The notes beneath the pieces are model-generated. The model searched no databases, was not told where the DNA came from, and was given only the letters and a program-made list of their open reading frames with translations. Both the position numbers and the translations under genes were made by a program. Shown here piece by piece: positions 7,251-22,694 of a stretch of DNA of 64,000 nucleotides. This DNA is from Auanema rhodensis (taxonomy: Eukaryota > Nematoda > Chromadorea > Rhabditida > Rhabditidae). Position 1 is the stretch's first letter, and the number at the start of each line of letters is the position of its first letter. The stretch is from the NCBI GenBank assembly GCA_964057225.1, contig OZ059894.1, forward strand, positions 19,560,476 through 19,624,475, read 5' to 3'.

Positions 7251-10200
7251 TTTCCATGTACACTCAACATTGCTTCCAAAAACATTTTGACAAAAATTTT
7301 TTCGAAAAATTTCGAAATAATTTAGCAAAAAGTAGATGTTTTTAGATTCCATTTTTCAAGGCAAAGACGATGGACAATGTTATTCAACGAAAAAATTAAT
7401 TCTTCAGGGTGAAAATCGAGGATATAAGTGTGAACTTATATCAGTTGATATCTCGGTGCATTTTTAAGCTAGCGCAAATCTGATAACACAGAACGACGCA
7501 GCTTAAAAATCCGCATCGAATGCACTATACTACATTGAGAAACGCTTAATACAAAAATTAGTTATGATCGTTTGAAAAATGATGCATTAGTGTATGTTGA
7601 GTTTCCATGTACACTCAACATTGCTTCCAAAAACATTTTGACAAAACTTTTTTCGAAAAATTTCAGAATAATTTAGCAAAAAGTAGATGTTTTTAGATTC
7701 CATTTTTCAAGGCAAAGACGATGGACAATGTTATTCAACGAAAAAATTAATTCTTCAAGGTGAAAATCGAGGATATAAGTGTGAACTTATATCAGTTGAG
7801 ATCTCGGTGCATTTTTAAGCTAGCGCAAATCTGATAACACAGAACGACGCAGCTTAAAAATCCGCATCGAATGCACTATACTACATGGAGAAACGCTTAA
7901 TACAAAAATTAGTTATGATCGTTTGAAAAATGATGCATTAGTGTATGTTGAGTTTCCATGTACACTCAACATTGCTTCCAAAAACATTTTGACAAAAATT
8001 TTTTCGAAAAATTTCGAAATAATTTAGCAAAAAGTAGATGTTTTTAGATTCCATTTTTCAAGGCAAAGACGATGGACAATGTTATTCAACGAAAAAATTA
8101 ATTCTTCAGGGTGAAAATCGAGGATATAAGTGTGAACTTATATCAGTTGATATCTCGGTGCATTTTTAAGCTAGCGCAAATCTGATAACACAGAACGACG
8201 CAGCTTAAAAATCCGCATCGAATGCACTATACTACATTGAGAAACGCTTAATACAAAAATTAGTTATGATCGTTTGAAAAATGATGCATTAGTGTATGTT
8301 GAGTTTCCATGTACACTCAACATTGCTTCCAAAAACATTTTGACAAAAATTTTTTCGAAAAATTTCAGAATAATTTAGCAAAAAGTAGATGTTTTTAGAT
8401 TTCATTTTTCGAGGCAAAGACGATGGACAATGTTATTCAACGAAAAAATTAATTCTTCAAGGTGAAAATCGAGGATATAAGTGTGAACTTATATCAGTTG
8501 AGATCTCGGTGCATTTTTAAGCTAGCGCAAATCTGATAACACAGAACGACGCAGCTTAAAAATCCGCATCGAATGCACTATACTACATTGAGAAACGCTT
8601 AATACAAAAATTAGTTATGATCGTTTGAAAAATGATGCATTAGTGTATGTTGAGTTTCCATGTACACTCAACATTGCTTCCAAAAACATTTTGACAAAAA
8701 TTTTTTCGAAAAATTTCAGAATAATTTAGCAAAAAGTAGATGTTTTTAGATTCCATTTTTCAAGGCAAAGACGATGGACAATGTTATTCAACGAAAAAAT
8801 TAATTCTTCAGGGTGAAAATCGAGGATATAAGTGTGAACTTATATCAGTTGAGATCTCGGTGCATTTTTAAGCTAGCGCAAATCTGATAACACAGAACGA
8901 CGCAGCTTAAAAATCCGCATCGAATGCACTATACTACATTGAGAAACGCTTAATACAAAAATTAGTTATGATCGTTTGAAAAATGATGCATTAGTGTATG
9001 TTGAGTTTCCATGTACACTCAACATTGCTTCCAAAAACATTTTGACAAAAATTTTTTCGAAAAATTTCAGAATAATTTAGCAAAAAGTAGATGTTTTTAG
9101 ATTCCTTTTTTCAAGGCAAAGACGATGGACAATGTTATTCAACGAAAAAATTAATTCTTCAGGGTGAAAATCGAGGATATAAGTGTGAACTTATATCAGT
9201 TGATATCTCGGTGCATTTTTAAGCTAGCGCAAATCTGATAACACAGATCGACGCAGCTTAAAAATCCGCATCGAATGCACTATACTACATTGAGAAACGC
9301 TTAATACAAAAATTAGTTATGATCGTTTGAAAAATGATGCGTTAGTGTATGTTGAGTTTCCATGTACACTCAACATTGCTTCCAAAAACATTTTGACAAA
9401 AATTTTTTCGAAAAATTTCAAAATAATTTAGCAAAAAGTAGATGTTTTTAGATTCCATTTTTTAAAGCAAAGACGATGGACAATGTTATTCAACGAAAAA
9501 ATTAATTCTTCAGGGTGAAAATCGAGGATATAAGTGTGAACTTATATCAGTTGATATCTCGGTGCATTTTTAAGCTAGCGCAAATCTGATAACACAGATC
9601 GACGCAGCTTAAAAATCCGCATCGAATGCACTATACTACATTGAGAAACGCTTAATACAAAAATTAGTTATGATCGTTTGAAATATGATGCATTAGTGTA
9701 TGTTGAGTTTCCATGTACACTCAACATTGCTTCCAAAAACATTTTGACAAAAATTTTTTCGAAAAATTTCGAAATAATTTAGCAAAAAGTAGATGTTTTT
9801 AGATTCCATTTTTCAAGGCAAAGACGATGGACAATGTTATTCAACGAAAAAATTAATTCTTCAGGGTGAAAATCGAGGATATAAGTGTGAACTTATATCA
9901 GTTGATATCTCGGTGCATTTTTAAGCTAGCGCAAATCTGATAACACAGAACGACGCAGCTTAAAAATCCGCATCGAATGCACTATACTACATTGAGAAAC
10001 GCTTAATACAAAAATTAGTTATGATCGTTTGAAAAATGATGCATTAGTGTATGTTGAGTTTCCATGTACACTCAACATTGCTTCCAAAAACATTTTGACA
10101 AAACTTTTTTCGAAAAATTTCAGAATAATTTAGCAAAAAGTAGATGTTTTTAGATTCCATTTTTCAAGGCAAAGACGATGGACAATGTTATTCAACGAAA

Positions 10201-12164
10201 AAATTAATTCTTCAAGGTGAAAATCGAGGATATAAGTGTGAACTTATATCAGTTGAGATCTCGGTGCATTTTTAAGCTAGCGCAAATCTGATAACACAGA
10301 ACGACGCAGCTTAAAAATCCGCATCGAATGCACTATACTACATGGAGAAACGCTTAATACAAAAATTAGTTATGATCGTTTGAAAAATGATGCATTAGTG
10401 TATGTTGAGTTTCCATGTACACTCAACATTGCTTCCAAAAACATTTTGACAAAAATTTTTTCGAAAAATTTCGAAATAATTTAGCAAAAAGTAGATGTTT
10501 TTAGATTCCATTTTTCAAGGCAAAGACGATGGACAATGTTATTCAACGAAAAAATTAATTCTTCAGGGTGAAAATCGAGGATATAAGTGTGAACTTATAT
10601 CAGTTGATATCTCGGTGCATTTTTAAGCTAGCGCAAATCTGATAACACAGAACGACGCAGCTTAAAAATCCGCATCGAATGCACTATACTACATTGAGAA
10701 ACGCTTAATACAAAAATTAGTTATGATCGTTTGAAAAATGATGCATTAGTGTATGTTGAGTTTCCATGTACACTCAACATTGCTTCCAAAAACATTTTGA
10801 CAAAAATTTTTTCGAAAAATTTCAGAATAATTTAGCAAAAAGTAGATGTTTTTAGATTTCATTTTTCGAGGCAAAGACGATGGACAATGTTATTCAACGA
10901 AAAAATTAATTCTTCAAGGTGAAAATCGAGGATATAAGTGTGAACTTATATCAGTTGAGATCTCGGTGCATTTTTAAGCTAGCGCAAATCTGATAACACA
11001 GAACGACGCAGCTTAAAAATCCGCATCGAATGCACTATACTACATTGAGAAACGCTTAATACAAAAATTAGTTATGATCGTTTGAAAAATGATGCATTAG
11101 TGTATGTTGAGTTTCCATGTACACTCAACATTGCTTCCAAAAACATTTTGACAAAAATTTTTTCGAAAAATTTCAGAATAATTTAGCAAAAAGTAGATGT
11201 TTTTAGATTCCATTTTTCAAGGCAAAGACGATGGACAATGTTATTCAACGAAAAAATTAATTCTTCAGGGTGAAAATCGAGGATATAAGTGTGAACTTAT
11301 ATCAGTTGAGATCTCGGTGCATTTTTAAGCTAGCGCAAATCTGATAACACAGAACGACGCAGCTTAAAAATCCGCATCGAATGCACTATACTACATTGAG
11401 AAACGCTTAATACAAAAATTAGTTATGATCGTTTGAAAAATGATGCATTAGTGTATGTTGAGTTTCCATGTACACTCAACATTGCTTCCAAAAACATTTT
11501 GACAAAAATTTTTTCGAAAAATTTCAGAATAATTTAGCAAAAAGTAGATGTTTTTAGATTCCTTTTTTCAAGGCAAAGACGATGGACAATGTTATTCAAC
11601 GAAAAAATTAATTCTTCAGGGTGAAAATCGAGGATATAAGTGTGAACTTATATCAGTTGATATCTCGGTGCATTTTTAAGCTAGCGCAAATCTGATAACA
11701 CAGATCGACGCAGCTTAAAAATCCGCATCGAATGCACTATACTACATTGAGAAACGCTTAATACAAAAATTAGTTATGATCGTTTGAAAAATGATGCGTT
11801 AGTGTATGTTGAGTTTCCATGTACACTCAACATTGCTTCCAAAAACATTTTGACAAAAATTTTTTCGAAAAATTTCAAAATAATTTAGCAAAAAGTAGAT
11901 GTTTTTAGATTCCATTTTTTAAAGCAAAGACGATGGACAATGTTATTCAACGAAAAAATTAATTCTTCAGGGTGAAAATCGAGGATATAAGTGTGAACTT
12001 ATATCAGTTGATATCTCGGTGCATTTTTAAGCTAGCGCAAATCTGATAACACAGAACGACGCAGCTTAAAAATCCGCATCGAATGCACTATACTACATTG
12101 AGAAACGCTTAATACAAAAATTAGTTATGATCGTTTGAAAAATGATGCGTTAGTGTATGTTGAG
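7251..12164 (+). repeat. Tandem duplication of a 7-monomer block (2 x 2457 bp)
   Basis: The block 7251-9707 is followed directly by a near copy at 9708-12164. Rare variants recur in the same order at a 2457-bp shift: the CTTTTTT change, TCAAGGTGAAAATC, CTACATGGAGAAAC, the combined GATTTCATTTTTCGAGGC, and TTTTTTAAAGC. The last monomers of the two blocks differ slightly (CAGATCG with GAAATATG against CAGAACG with GATGCGTT). The TTTTTTAAAGC monomer is repeated once more at 12165. Confidence 0.85.
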
Positions 12165-14972
12165 TTTCCATGTACACTCAACATTGCTTCCAAAAACATT
12201 TTGACAAAAATTTTTTCGAAAAATTTCAAAATAATTTAGCAAAAAGTAGATGTTTTTAGATTCCATTTTTTAAAGCAAAGACGATGGACAATGTTATTCA
12301 ACGAAAAAATTAATTCTTCAGGGTGAAAATCGAGGATATAAGTGTGAACTTATATCAGTTGATATCTCGGTGCATTTTTAAGCTAGCGCAAATCTGATAA
12401 CACAGAACGACGCAGCTTAAAAATCCGCATCGAATGCACTATACTACATTGAGAAACGCTTAATACAAAAATTAGTTATGATCGTTTGAAAAATGATGCA
12501 TTAGTGTATGTTGAGTTTCCATGTACACTCAACATTGCTTCCAAAAACATTTTGACAAAAATTTTTTCGAAAAATTTCAGAATAATTTAGCAAAAAGTAG
12601 ATGTTTTTAGATTCCATTTTTCAAGGCAAAGACGATGGACAATGTTATTCAACGAAAAAATTAATTCTTCAGGGTGAAAATCGAGGATATAAGTGTGAAC
12701 TTATATCAGTTGAGATCTCGGTGCATTTTTAAGCTAGCGCAAATCTGATAACACAGAACGACGCAGCTTAAAAATCCGCATCGAATGCACTATACTACAT
12801 TGAGAAACGCTTAATACAAAAATTAGTTATGATCGTTTGAAAAATGATGCATTAGTGTATGTTGAGTTTCCATGTACACTCAACATTGCTTCCAAAAACA
12901 TTTTGACAAAAATTTTTTCGAAAAATTTCAGAATAATTTAGCAAAAAGTAGATGTTTTTAGATTCCTTTTTTCAAGGCAAAGACGATGGACAATGTTATT
13001 CAACGAAAAAATTAATTCTTCAGGGTGAAAATCGAGGATATAAGTGTGAACTTATATCAGTTGATATCTCGGTGCATTTTCAAGCTAGCGCAAATCTGAT
13101 AACACAGATCGACGCAGCTTAAAAATCCGCATCGAATGCACTATACTACATTGAGAAACGCTTAATACAAAAATTAGTTATGATCGTTTGAAAAATGATG
13201 CGTTAGTGTATGTTGAGTTTCCATGTACACTCAACATTGCTTCCAAAAACATTTTGACAAAAATTTTTTCGAAAAATTTCAAAATAATTTAGCAAAAAGT
13301 AGATGTTTTTAAATTCCATTTTTTAAAGCAAAGACGATGGACAATGTTATTCAACGAAAAAATTAATTCTTCAGGGTGAAAATCGAGGATATAAGTGTGA
13401 ACTTATATCAGTTGATATCTCGGTGCATTTTTAAGCTAGCGCAAATCTGATAACACAGAACGACGCAGCTTAAAAATCCGCATCGAATGCACTATACTAC
13501 ATTGAGAAACGCTTAATACAAAAATTAGTTATGATCGTTTGAAAAATGATGCATTAGTGTATGTTGAGTTTCCATGTACACTCAACATTGCTTCCAAAAA
13601 CATTTTGACAAAAATTTTTTCGAAAAATTTCAAAATAATTTAGCAAAAAGTAGATGTTTTTAGATTCCTTTTTTCAAGGCAAAGACGATGGACAATGTTA
13701 TTCAACGAAAAAATTAATTCTTCAGGGTGAAAATCGAGGATATAAGTGTGAACTTATATCAGTTGATATCTCGGTGCATTTTTAAGCTAGCGCAAATCTG
13801 ATAACACAGAACGACGCAGCTTAAAAATCCGCATCGAATGCACTATACTACATTGAGAAACGCTTAATACAAAAATTAGTTATGATCGTTTGAAAAATGA
13901 TGCATTAGTGTATGTTGAGTTTCCATGTACACTCAACATTGCTTCCAAAAACATTTTGACAAAAATTTTTTCGAAAAATTTCAGAATAATTTAGCAAAAA
14001 GTAGATGTTTTTAGATTCCATTTTTCAAGGCAAAGACGATGGACAATGTTATTCAACGAAAAAATTAATTCTTCAGGGTGAAAATCGAGGATATAAGTGT
14101 GAACTTATATCAGTTGATATCTCGGTGCATTTTTAAGCTAGCGCAAATCTGATAACACAGAACGACGCAGCTTAAAAATCCGCATCGAATGCACTATACT
14201 ACATTGAGAAACGCTTAATACAAAAATTAGTTATGATCGTTTGAAAAATGATGCATTAGTGTATGTTGAGTTTCCATGTACACTCAACATTGCTTCCAAA
14301 AACATTTTGACAAAAATTTTTTCGAAAAATTTCAGAATAATTTAGCAAAAAGTAGATGTTTTTAGATTCCATTTTTCAAGGCAAAGACGATGGACAATGT
14401 TATTCAACGAAAAAATTAATTCTTCAGGGTGAAAATCGAGGATATAAGTGTGAACTTATATCAGTTGAGATCTCGGTGCATTTTTAAGCTAGCGCAAATC
14501 TGATAACACAGAACGACGCAGCTTAAAAATTCGCATCGAATGCACTATACTACATTGAGAAACGCTTAATACAAAAATTAGTTATGATCGTTTGAAAAAT
14601 GATGCATTAGTGTATGTTGAGTTTCCATGTACACTCAACATTGCTTCCAAAAACATTTTGACAAAAATTTTTTCGAAAAATTTCAGAATAATTTAGCAAA
14701 AAGTAGATGTTTTTAGATTCCATTTTTCAAGGCAAAGACGATGGACAATGTTATTCAACGAAAAAATTAATTCTTCAGGGTGAAAATCGAGGATATAAGT
14801 GTGAACTTATATCAGTTGAGATCTCGGTGCATTTTTAAGCTAGCGCAAATCTGATAACACAGAACGACGCAGCTTAAAAATCCGCATCGAATGCACTATA
14901 CTACATTGAGAAACGCTTAATACAAAAATTAGTTATGATCGTTTGAAAAATGATGCATTAGTGTATGTTGAG

Positions 14973-17900
14973 TTTCCATGTACACTCAACATTGCTTCCA
15001 AAAACATTTTGACAAAAATTTTTTCGAAAAATTTCAGAATAATTTAGCAAAAAGTAGATGTTTTTAGATTCCATTTTTCAAGGCAAAGACGATGGACAAT
15101 GTTATTCAACGAAAAAATTAATTCTTCAGGGTGAAAATCGAGGATATAAGTGTGAACTTATATCAGTTGAGATCTCGGTGCATTTTTAAGCTAGCGCAAA
15201 TCTGATAACACAGAACGACGCAGCTTAAAAATCCGCATCGAATGCACTATACTACATTGAGAAACGCTTAATACAAAAATTAGTTATGATCGTTTGAAAA
15301 ATGATGCATTAGTGTATGTTGAGTTTCCATGTACACTCAACATTGCTTCCAAAAACATTTTGACAAAAATTTTTTCGAAAAATTTCAGAATAATTTAGCA
15401 AAAAGTAGATGTTTTTAGATTCCATTTTTCAAGGCAAAGACGATGGACAATGTTATTCAACGAAAAAATTAATTCTTCAGGGTGAAAATCGAGGATATAA
15501 GTGTGAACTTATATCAGTTGAGATCTCGGTGCATTTTTAAGCTAGCGCAAATCTGATAACACAGAACGACGCAGCTTAAAAATCCGCATCGAATGCACTA
15601 TACTACATTGAGAAACGCTTAATACAAAAATTAGTTATGATCGTTTGAAAAATGATGCATTAGTGTATGTTGAGTTTCCATGTACACTCAACATTGCTTC
15701 CAAAAACATTTTGACAAAAATTTTTTCGAAAAATTTCAGAATAATTTAGCAAAAAGTAGATGTTTTTAGATTCCTTTTTTCAAGGCAAAGACGATGGACA
15801 ATGTTATTCAACGAAAAAATTAATTCTTCAGGGTGAAAATCGAGGATATAAGTGTGAACTTATATCAGTTGATATCTCGGTGCATTTTTAAGCTAGCGCA
15901 AATCTGATAACACAGATCGACGCAGCTTAAAAATCCGCATCGAATGCACTATACTACATTGAGAAACGCTTAATACAAAAATTAGTTATGATCGTTTGAA
16001 AAATGATGCGTTAGTGTATGTTGAGTTTCCATGTACACTCAACATTGCTTCCAAAAACATTTTGACAAAAATTTTTTCGAAAAATTTCAAAATAATTTAG
16101 CAAAAAGTAGATGTTTTTAGATTCCATTTTTTAAAGCAAAGACGATGGACAATGTTATTCAACGAAAAAATTAATTCTTCAGGGTGAAAATCGAGGATAT
16201 AAGTGTGAACTTATATCAGTTGATATCTCGGTGCATTTTTAAGCTAGCGCAAATCTGATAACACAGAACGACGCAGCTTAAAAATCCGCATCGAATGCAC
16301 TATACTACATTGAGAAACGCTTAATACAAAAATTAGTTATGATCGTTTGAAAAATGATGCATTAGTGTATGTTGAGTTTCCATGTACACTCAACATTGCT
16401 TCCAAAAACATTTTGACAAAAATTTTTTCGAAAAATTTCAAAATAATTTAGCAAAAAGTAGATGTTTTTAGATTCCTTTTTTCAAGGCAAAGACGATGGA
16501 CAATGTTATTCAACGAAAAAATTAATTCTTCAGGGTGAAAATCGAGGATATAAGTGTGAACTTATATCAGTTGATATCTCGGTGCATTTTTAAGCTAGCG
16601 CAAATCTGATAACACAGATCGACGCAGCTTAAAAATCCGCATCGAATGCACTATACTACATTGAGAAACGCTTAATACAAAAATTAGTTATGATCGTTTG
16701 AAAAATGATGCATTAGTGTATGTTGAGTTTCCATGTACACTCAACATTGCTTCCAAAAACATTTTGACAAAAATTTTTTCGAAAAATTTCGAAATAATTT
16801 AGCAAAAAGTAGATGTTTTTAGATTCCATTTTTCAAGGCAAAGACGATGGACAATGTTATTCAACGAAAAAATTAATTCTTCAGGGTGAAAATCGAGGAT
16901 ATAAGTGTGAACTTATATCAGTTGATATCTCGGTGCATTTTTAAGCTAGCGCAAATCTGATAACACAGAACGACGCAGCTTAAAAATCCGCATCGAATGC
17001 ACTATACTACATTGAGAAACGCTTAATACAAAAATTAGTTATGATCGTTTGAAAAATGATGCATTAGTGTATGTTGAGTTTCCATGTACACTCAACATTG
17101 CTTCCAAAAACATTTTGACAAAAAATTTTTCGAAAAATTTCAAAATAATTTAGCAAAAAGTAGATGTTTTTAGATTCCTTTTTTCAAGGCAAAGACGATG
17201 GACAATGTTATTCAACGAAAAAATTAATTCTTCAGGGTGAAAATCGAGGATATAAGTGTGAACTTATATCAGTTGATATCTCGGTGCATTTTTAAGCTAG
17301 CGCAAATCTGATAACACAGAACGACGCAGCTTAAAAATTCGCATCGAATGCACTATACTACATTGAAAAACGCTTAATACAAAAATTAGTTATGATCGTT
17401 TGAAAAATGATGCATTAGTGTATGTTGAGTTTCCATGTACACTCAACATTCCTTCCAAAAACATTTTGACAAAAATTTTTTCGAAAAATTTCGAAATAAT
17501 TTAGCAAAAAGTAGATGTTTTTAGATTCCTTTTTTCAAGGCAAAGACGATGGACAATGTTATTCAACGAAAAAATTAATTCTTCAGGGTGAAAATCGAGG
17601 ATATAAGTGTGAACTTATATCAGTTGATATCTCGGTGCATTTTTAAGCTAGCGCAAATCTGATAACACAGAACGACGCAGCTTAAAAATTCGCATCGAAT
17701 GCACTATACTACATTGAAAAACGCTTAATACAAAAATTAGTTATGATCGTTTGAAAAATGATGCATTAGTGTATGTTGAGTTTCCATGTACACTCAACAT
17801 TGCTTCCAAAAACATTTTGACAAAAATATTTTCGAAAAATTTCAGAATAATTTAGCAAAAAGTAGATGTTTTTAGATTCCATTTTTCAAGGCAAAGACGA

Positions 17901-20900
17901 TGGACGATGTTATTCAACGAAAAAATTAATTCTTCAGGGTGAAAATCGAGGATATAAGTGTGAACTTATATCAGTTGATATCTCGGTGCATTTTTAAGCT
18001 AGCGCAAATCTGATAACACAGAACGACGCAGCTTAACAATCCGCATCGAATGCACTATACTACATTGAGAAACGCTTAATACAAAAATTAGTTATGATCG
18101 TTTGAAAAATGATGCATTAGTGTATGTTGAGTTTCCATGTACACTCAACATTGCTTCCAAAAACATTTTGACAAAAATTTTTTCGAAAAATTTCAAAATA
18201 ATTTAGCAAAAAGTAGATGTTTTTAGATTCCTTTTTTCAAGGCAAAGACGATGGACAATGTTATTCAACGAAAAAATTAATTCTTCAGGGTGAAAATCGA
18301 GGATATAAGTGTGAACTTATATCAGTTGATATCTCGGTGCATTTTTAAGCTAGCGCAAATCTGATAACACAGAACGACGCAGCTTAAAAATTTGCATCGA
18401 ATGCACTATACTACATTGAAAAACGCTTAATACAAAAATTAGTTATGATCGTTTGAAAAATGATGCATTAGTGTATGTTGAGTTTCCATGTACACTCAAC
18501 ATTGCTTCCAAAAACATTTTGACAAAAATTTTTTCGAAAAATTTCGAAATAATTTAGCAAAAAGTAGATGTTTTTAGATTCCATTTTTCAAGGCAAAGAC
18601 GATGGACAATGTTATTCAACGAAAAAATTAATTCTTCAGGGTGAAAATCGAGGATATAAGTGTGAACTTATATCAGTTGATATCTCGGTGCATTTTTAAG
18701 CTAGCGCAAATCTGATAACACAGAACGACGCAGCTTAAAAATCCGCATCGAATGCACTATACTACATTGAGAAACGCTTAATACAAAAATTAGTTATGAT
18801 CGTTTGAAAAATGATGCATTAGTGTATGTTGAGTTTCCATGTACACTCAACATTGCTTCCAAAAACATTTTGACAAAAATTTTTTCGAAAAATTTCAGAA
18901 TAATTTAGCAAAAAGTAGATGTTTTTAGATTCCATTTTTCAAGGCAAAGACGATGGACAATGTTATTCAACGAAAAAATTAATTCTTCAGGGTGAAAATC
19001 GAGGATATAAGTGTGAACTTATATCAGTTGAGATCTCGGTGCATTTTTAAGCTAGCGCAAATCTGATAACACAGAACGACGCAGCTTAAAAATTCGCATC
19101 GAATGCACTATACTACATTGAGAAACGCTTAATACAAAAATTAGTTATGATCGTTTGAAAAATGATGCATTAGTGTATGTTGAGTTTCCATGTACACTCA
19201 ACATTGCTTCCAAAAACATTTTGACAAAAATTTTTTCGAAAAATTTCAGAATAATTTAGCAAAAAGTAGATGTTTTTAGATTCCATTTTTCAAGGCAAAG
19301 ACGATGGACAATGTTATTCAACGAAAAAATTAATTCTTCAGGGTGAAAATCGAGGATATAAGTGTGAACTTATATCAGTTGAGATCTCGGTGCATTTTTA
19401 AGCTAGCGCAAATCTGATAACACAGAACGACGCAGCTTAAAAATCCGCATCGAATGCACTATACTACATTGAGAAACGCTTAATACAAAAATTAGTTATG
19501 ATCGTTTGAAAAATGATGCATTAGTGTATGTTGAGTTTCCATGTACACTCAACATTGCTTCCAAAAACATTTTGACAAAAATTTTTTCGAAAAATTTCAG
19601 AATAATTTAGCAAAAAGTAGATGTTTTTAGATTCCATTTTTCAAGGCAAAGACGATGGACAATGTTATTCAACGAAAAAATTAATTCTTCAGGGTGAAAA
19701 TCGAGGATATAAGTGTGAACTTATATCAGTTGAGATCTCGGTGCATTTTTAAGCTAGCGCAAATCTGATAACACAGAACGACGCAGCTTAAAAATCCGCA
19801 TCGAATGCACTATACTACATTGAGAAACGCTTAATACAAAAATTAGTTATGATCGTTTGAAAAATGATGCATTAGTGTATGTTGAGTTTCCATGTACACT
19901 CAACATTGCTTCCAAAAACATTTTGACAAAAATTTTTTCGAAAAATTTCAGAATAATTTAGCAAAAAGTAGATGTTTTTAGATTCCTTTTTTCAAGGCAA
20001 AGACGATGGACAATGTTATTCAACGAAAAAATTAATTCTTCAGGGTGAAAATCGAGGATATAAGTGTGAACTTATATCAGTTGATATCTCGGTGCATTTT
20101 TAAGCTAGCGCAAATCTGATAACACAGATCGACGCAGCTTAAAAATCCGCATCGAATGCACTATACTACATTGAGAAACGCTTAATACAAAAATTAGTTA
20201 TGATCGTTTGAAAAATGATGCGTTAGTGTATGTTGAGTTTCCATGTACACTCAACATTGCTTCCAAAAACATTTTGACAAAAATTTTTTCGAAAAATTTC
20301 AAAATAATTTAGCAAAAAGTAGATGTTTTTAGATTCCATTTTTTAAAGCAAAGACGATGGACAATGTTATTCAACGAAAAAATTAATTCTTCAGGGTGAA
20401 AATCGAGGATATAAGTGTGAACTTATATCAGTTGATATCTCGGTGCATTTTTAAGCTAGCGCAAATCTGATAACACAGAACGACGCAGCTTAAAAATCCG
20501 CATCGAATGCACTATACTACATTGAGAAACGCTTAATACAAAAATTAGTTATGATCGTTTGAAAAATGATGCATTAGTGTATGTTGAGTTTCCATGTACA
20601 CTCAACATTGCTTCCAAAAACATTTTGACAAAAATTTTTTCGAAAAATTTCAAAATAATTTAGCAAAAAGTAGATGTTTTTAGATTCCTTTTTTCAAGGC
20701 AAAGACGATGGACAATGTTATTCAACGAAAAAATTAATTCTTCAGGGTGAAAATCGAGGATATAAGTGTGAACTTATATCAGTTGATATCTCGGTGCATT
20801 TTTAAGCTAGCGCAAATCTGATAACACAGATCGACGCAGCTTAAAAATCCGCATCGAATGCACTATACTACATTGAGAAACGCTTAATACAAAAATTAGT

Positions 20901-22694
20901 TATGATCGTTTGAAAAATGATGCATTAGTGTATGTTGAGTTTCCATGTACACTCAACATTGCTTCCAAAAACATTTTGACAAAAATTTTTTCGAAAAATT
21001 TCGAAATAATTTAGCAAAAAGTAAATGTTTTTAGATTCCATTTTTCAAGGCAAAGACGATGGACAATGTTATTCAACGAAAAAATTAATTCTTCAGGGTG
21101 AAAATCGAGGATATAAGTGTGAACTTATATCAGTTGATATCTCGGTGCATTTTTAAGCTAGCGCAAATCTGATAACACAGAACGACGCAGCTTAAAAATC
21201 CGCATCGAATGCACTATACTACATTGAGAAACGCTTAATACAAAAATTAGTTATGATCGTTTGAAAAATGATGCATTAGTGTATGTTGAGTTTCCATGTA
21301 CACTCAACATTGCTTCCAAAAACATTTTGACAAAAAATTTTTCGAAAAATTTCAAAATAATTTAGCAAAAAGTAGATGTTTTTAGATTCCTTTTTTCAAG
21401 GCAAAGACGATGGACAATGTTATTCAACGAAAAAATTAATTCTTCAGGGTGAAAATCGAGGATATAAGTGTGAACTTATATCAGTTGATATCTCGGTGCA
21501 TTTTTAAGCTAGCGCAAATCTGATAACACAGAACGACGCAGCTTAAAAATTCGCATCGAATGCACTATACTACATTGAAAAACGCTTAATACAAAAATTA
21601 GTTATGATCGTTTGAAAAATGATGCATTAGTGTATGTTGAGTTTCCATGTACACTCAACATTCCTTCCAAAAACATTTTGACAAAAATTTTTTCGAAAAA
21701 TTTCGAAATAATTTAGCAAAAAGTAGATGTTTTTAGATTCCTTTTTTCAAGGCAAAGACGATGGACAATGTTATTCAACGAAAAAATTAATTCTTCAGGG
21801 TGAAAATCGAGGATATAAGTGTGAACTTATATCAGTTGATATCTCGGTGCATTTTTAAGCTAGCGCAAATCTGATAACACAGAACGACGCAGCTTAAAAA
21901 TTCGCATCGAATGCACTATACTACATTGAAAAACGCTTAATACAAAAATTAGTTATGATCGTTTGAAAAATGATGCATTAGTGTATGTTGAGTTTCCATG
22001 TACACTCAACATTGCTTCCAAAAACATTTTGACAAAAATATTTTCGAAAAATTTCAGAATAATTTAGCAAAAAGTAGATGTTTTTAGATTCCATTTTTCA
22101 AGGCAAAGACGATGGACAATGTTATTCAACGAAAAAATTAATTCTTCAGGGTGAAAATCGAGGATATAAGTGTGAACTTATATCAGTTGATATCTCGGTG
22201 CATTTTTAAGCTAGCGCAAATCTGATAACACAGAACGACGCAGCTTAACAATCCGCATCGAATGCACTATACTACATTGAGAAACGCTTAATACAAAAAT
22301 TAGTTATGATCGTTTGAAAAATGATGCATTAGTGTATGTTGAGTTTCCATGTACACTCAACATTGCTTCCAAAAACATTTTGACAAAAATTTTTTCGAAA
22401 AATTTCAAAATAATTTAGCAAAAAGTAGATGTTTTTAGATTCCTTTTTTCAAGGCAAAGACGATGGACAATGTTATTCAACGAAAAAATTAATTCTTCAG
22501 GGTGAAAATCGAGGATATAAGTGTGAACTTATATCAGTTGATATCTCGGTGCATTTTTAAGCTAGCGCAAATCTGATAACACAGAACGACGCAGCTTAAA
22601 AATTTGCATCGAATGCACTATACTACATTGAAAAACGCTTAATACAAAAATTAGTTATGATCGTTTGAAAAATGATGCATTAGTGTATGTTGAG
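14973..22694 (+). repeat. 10-monomer block duplicated at a 4212-bp shift
   Basis: Blocks 14973-18482 and 19185-22694 carry the same series of types at a 12-monomer shift. Shared rare markers are AAAAAATTTTT (17079 and 21291 monomers), CATTCCTTCC (17430 and 21642), AAAATATTTTCG with CTTAACAATCC (17781 and 21993), and AAAAATTTGCATCG (18132 and 22344). The copies have drifted a little: the first has GGACGATG where the second has GGACAATG, and the second has GTAAATG in the 20940 monomer. Two monomers (18483-19184) lie between them. Confidence 0.85.
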
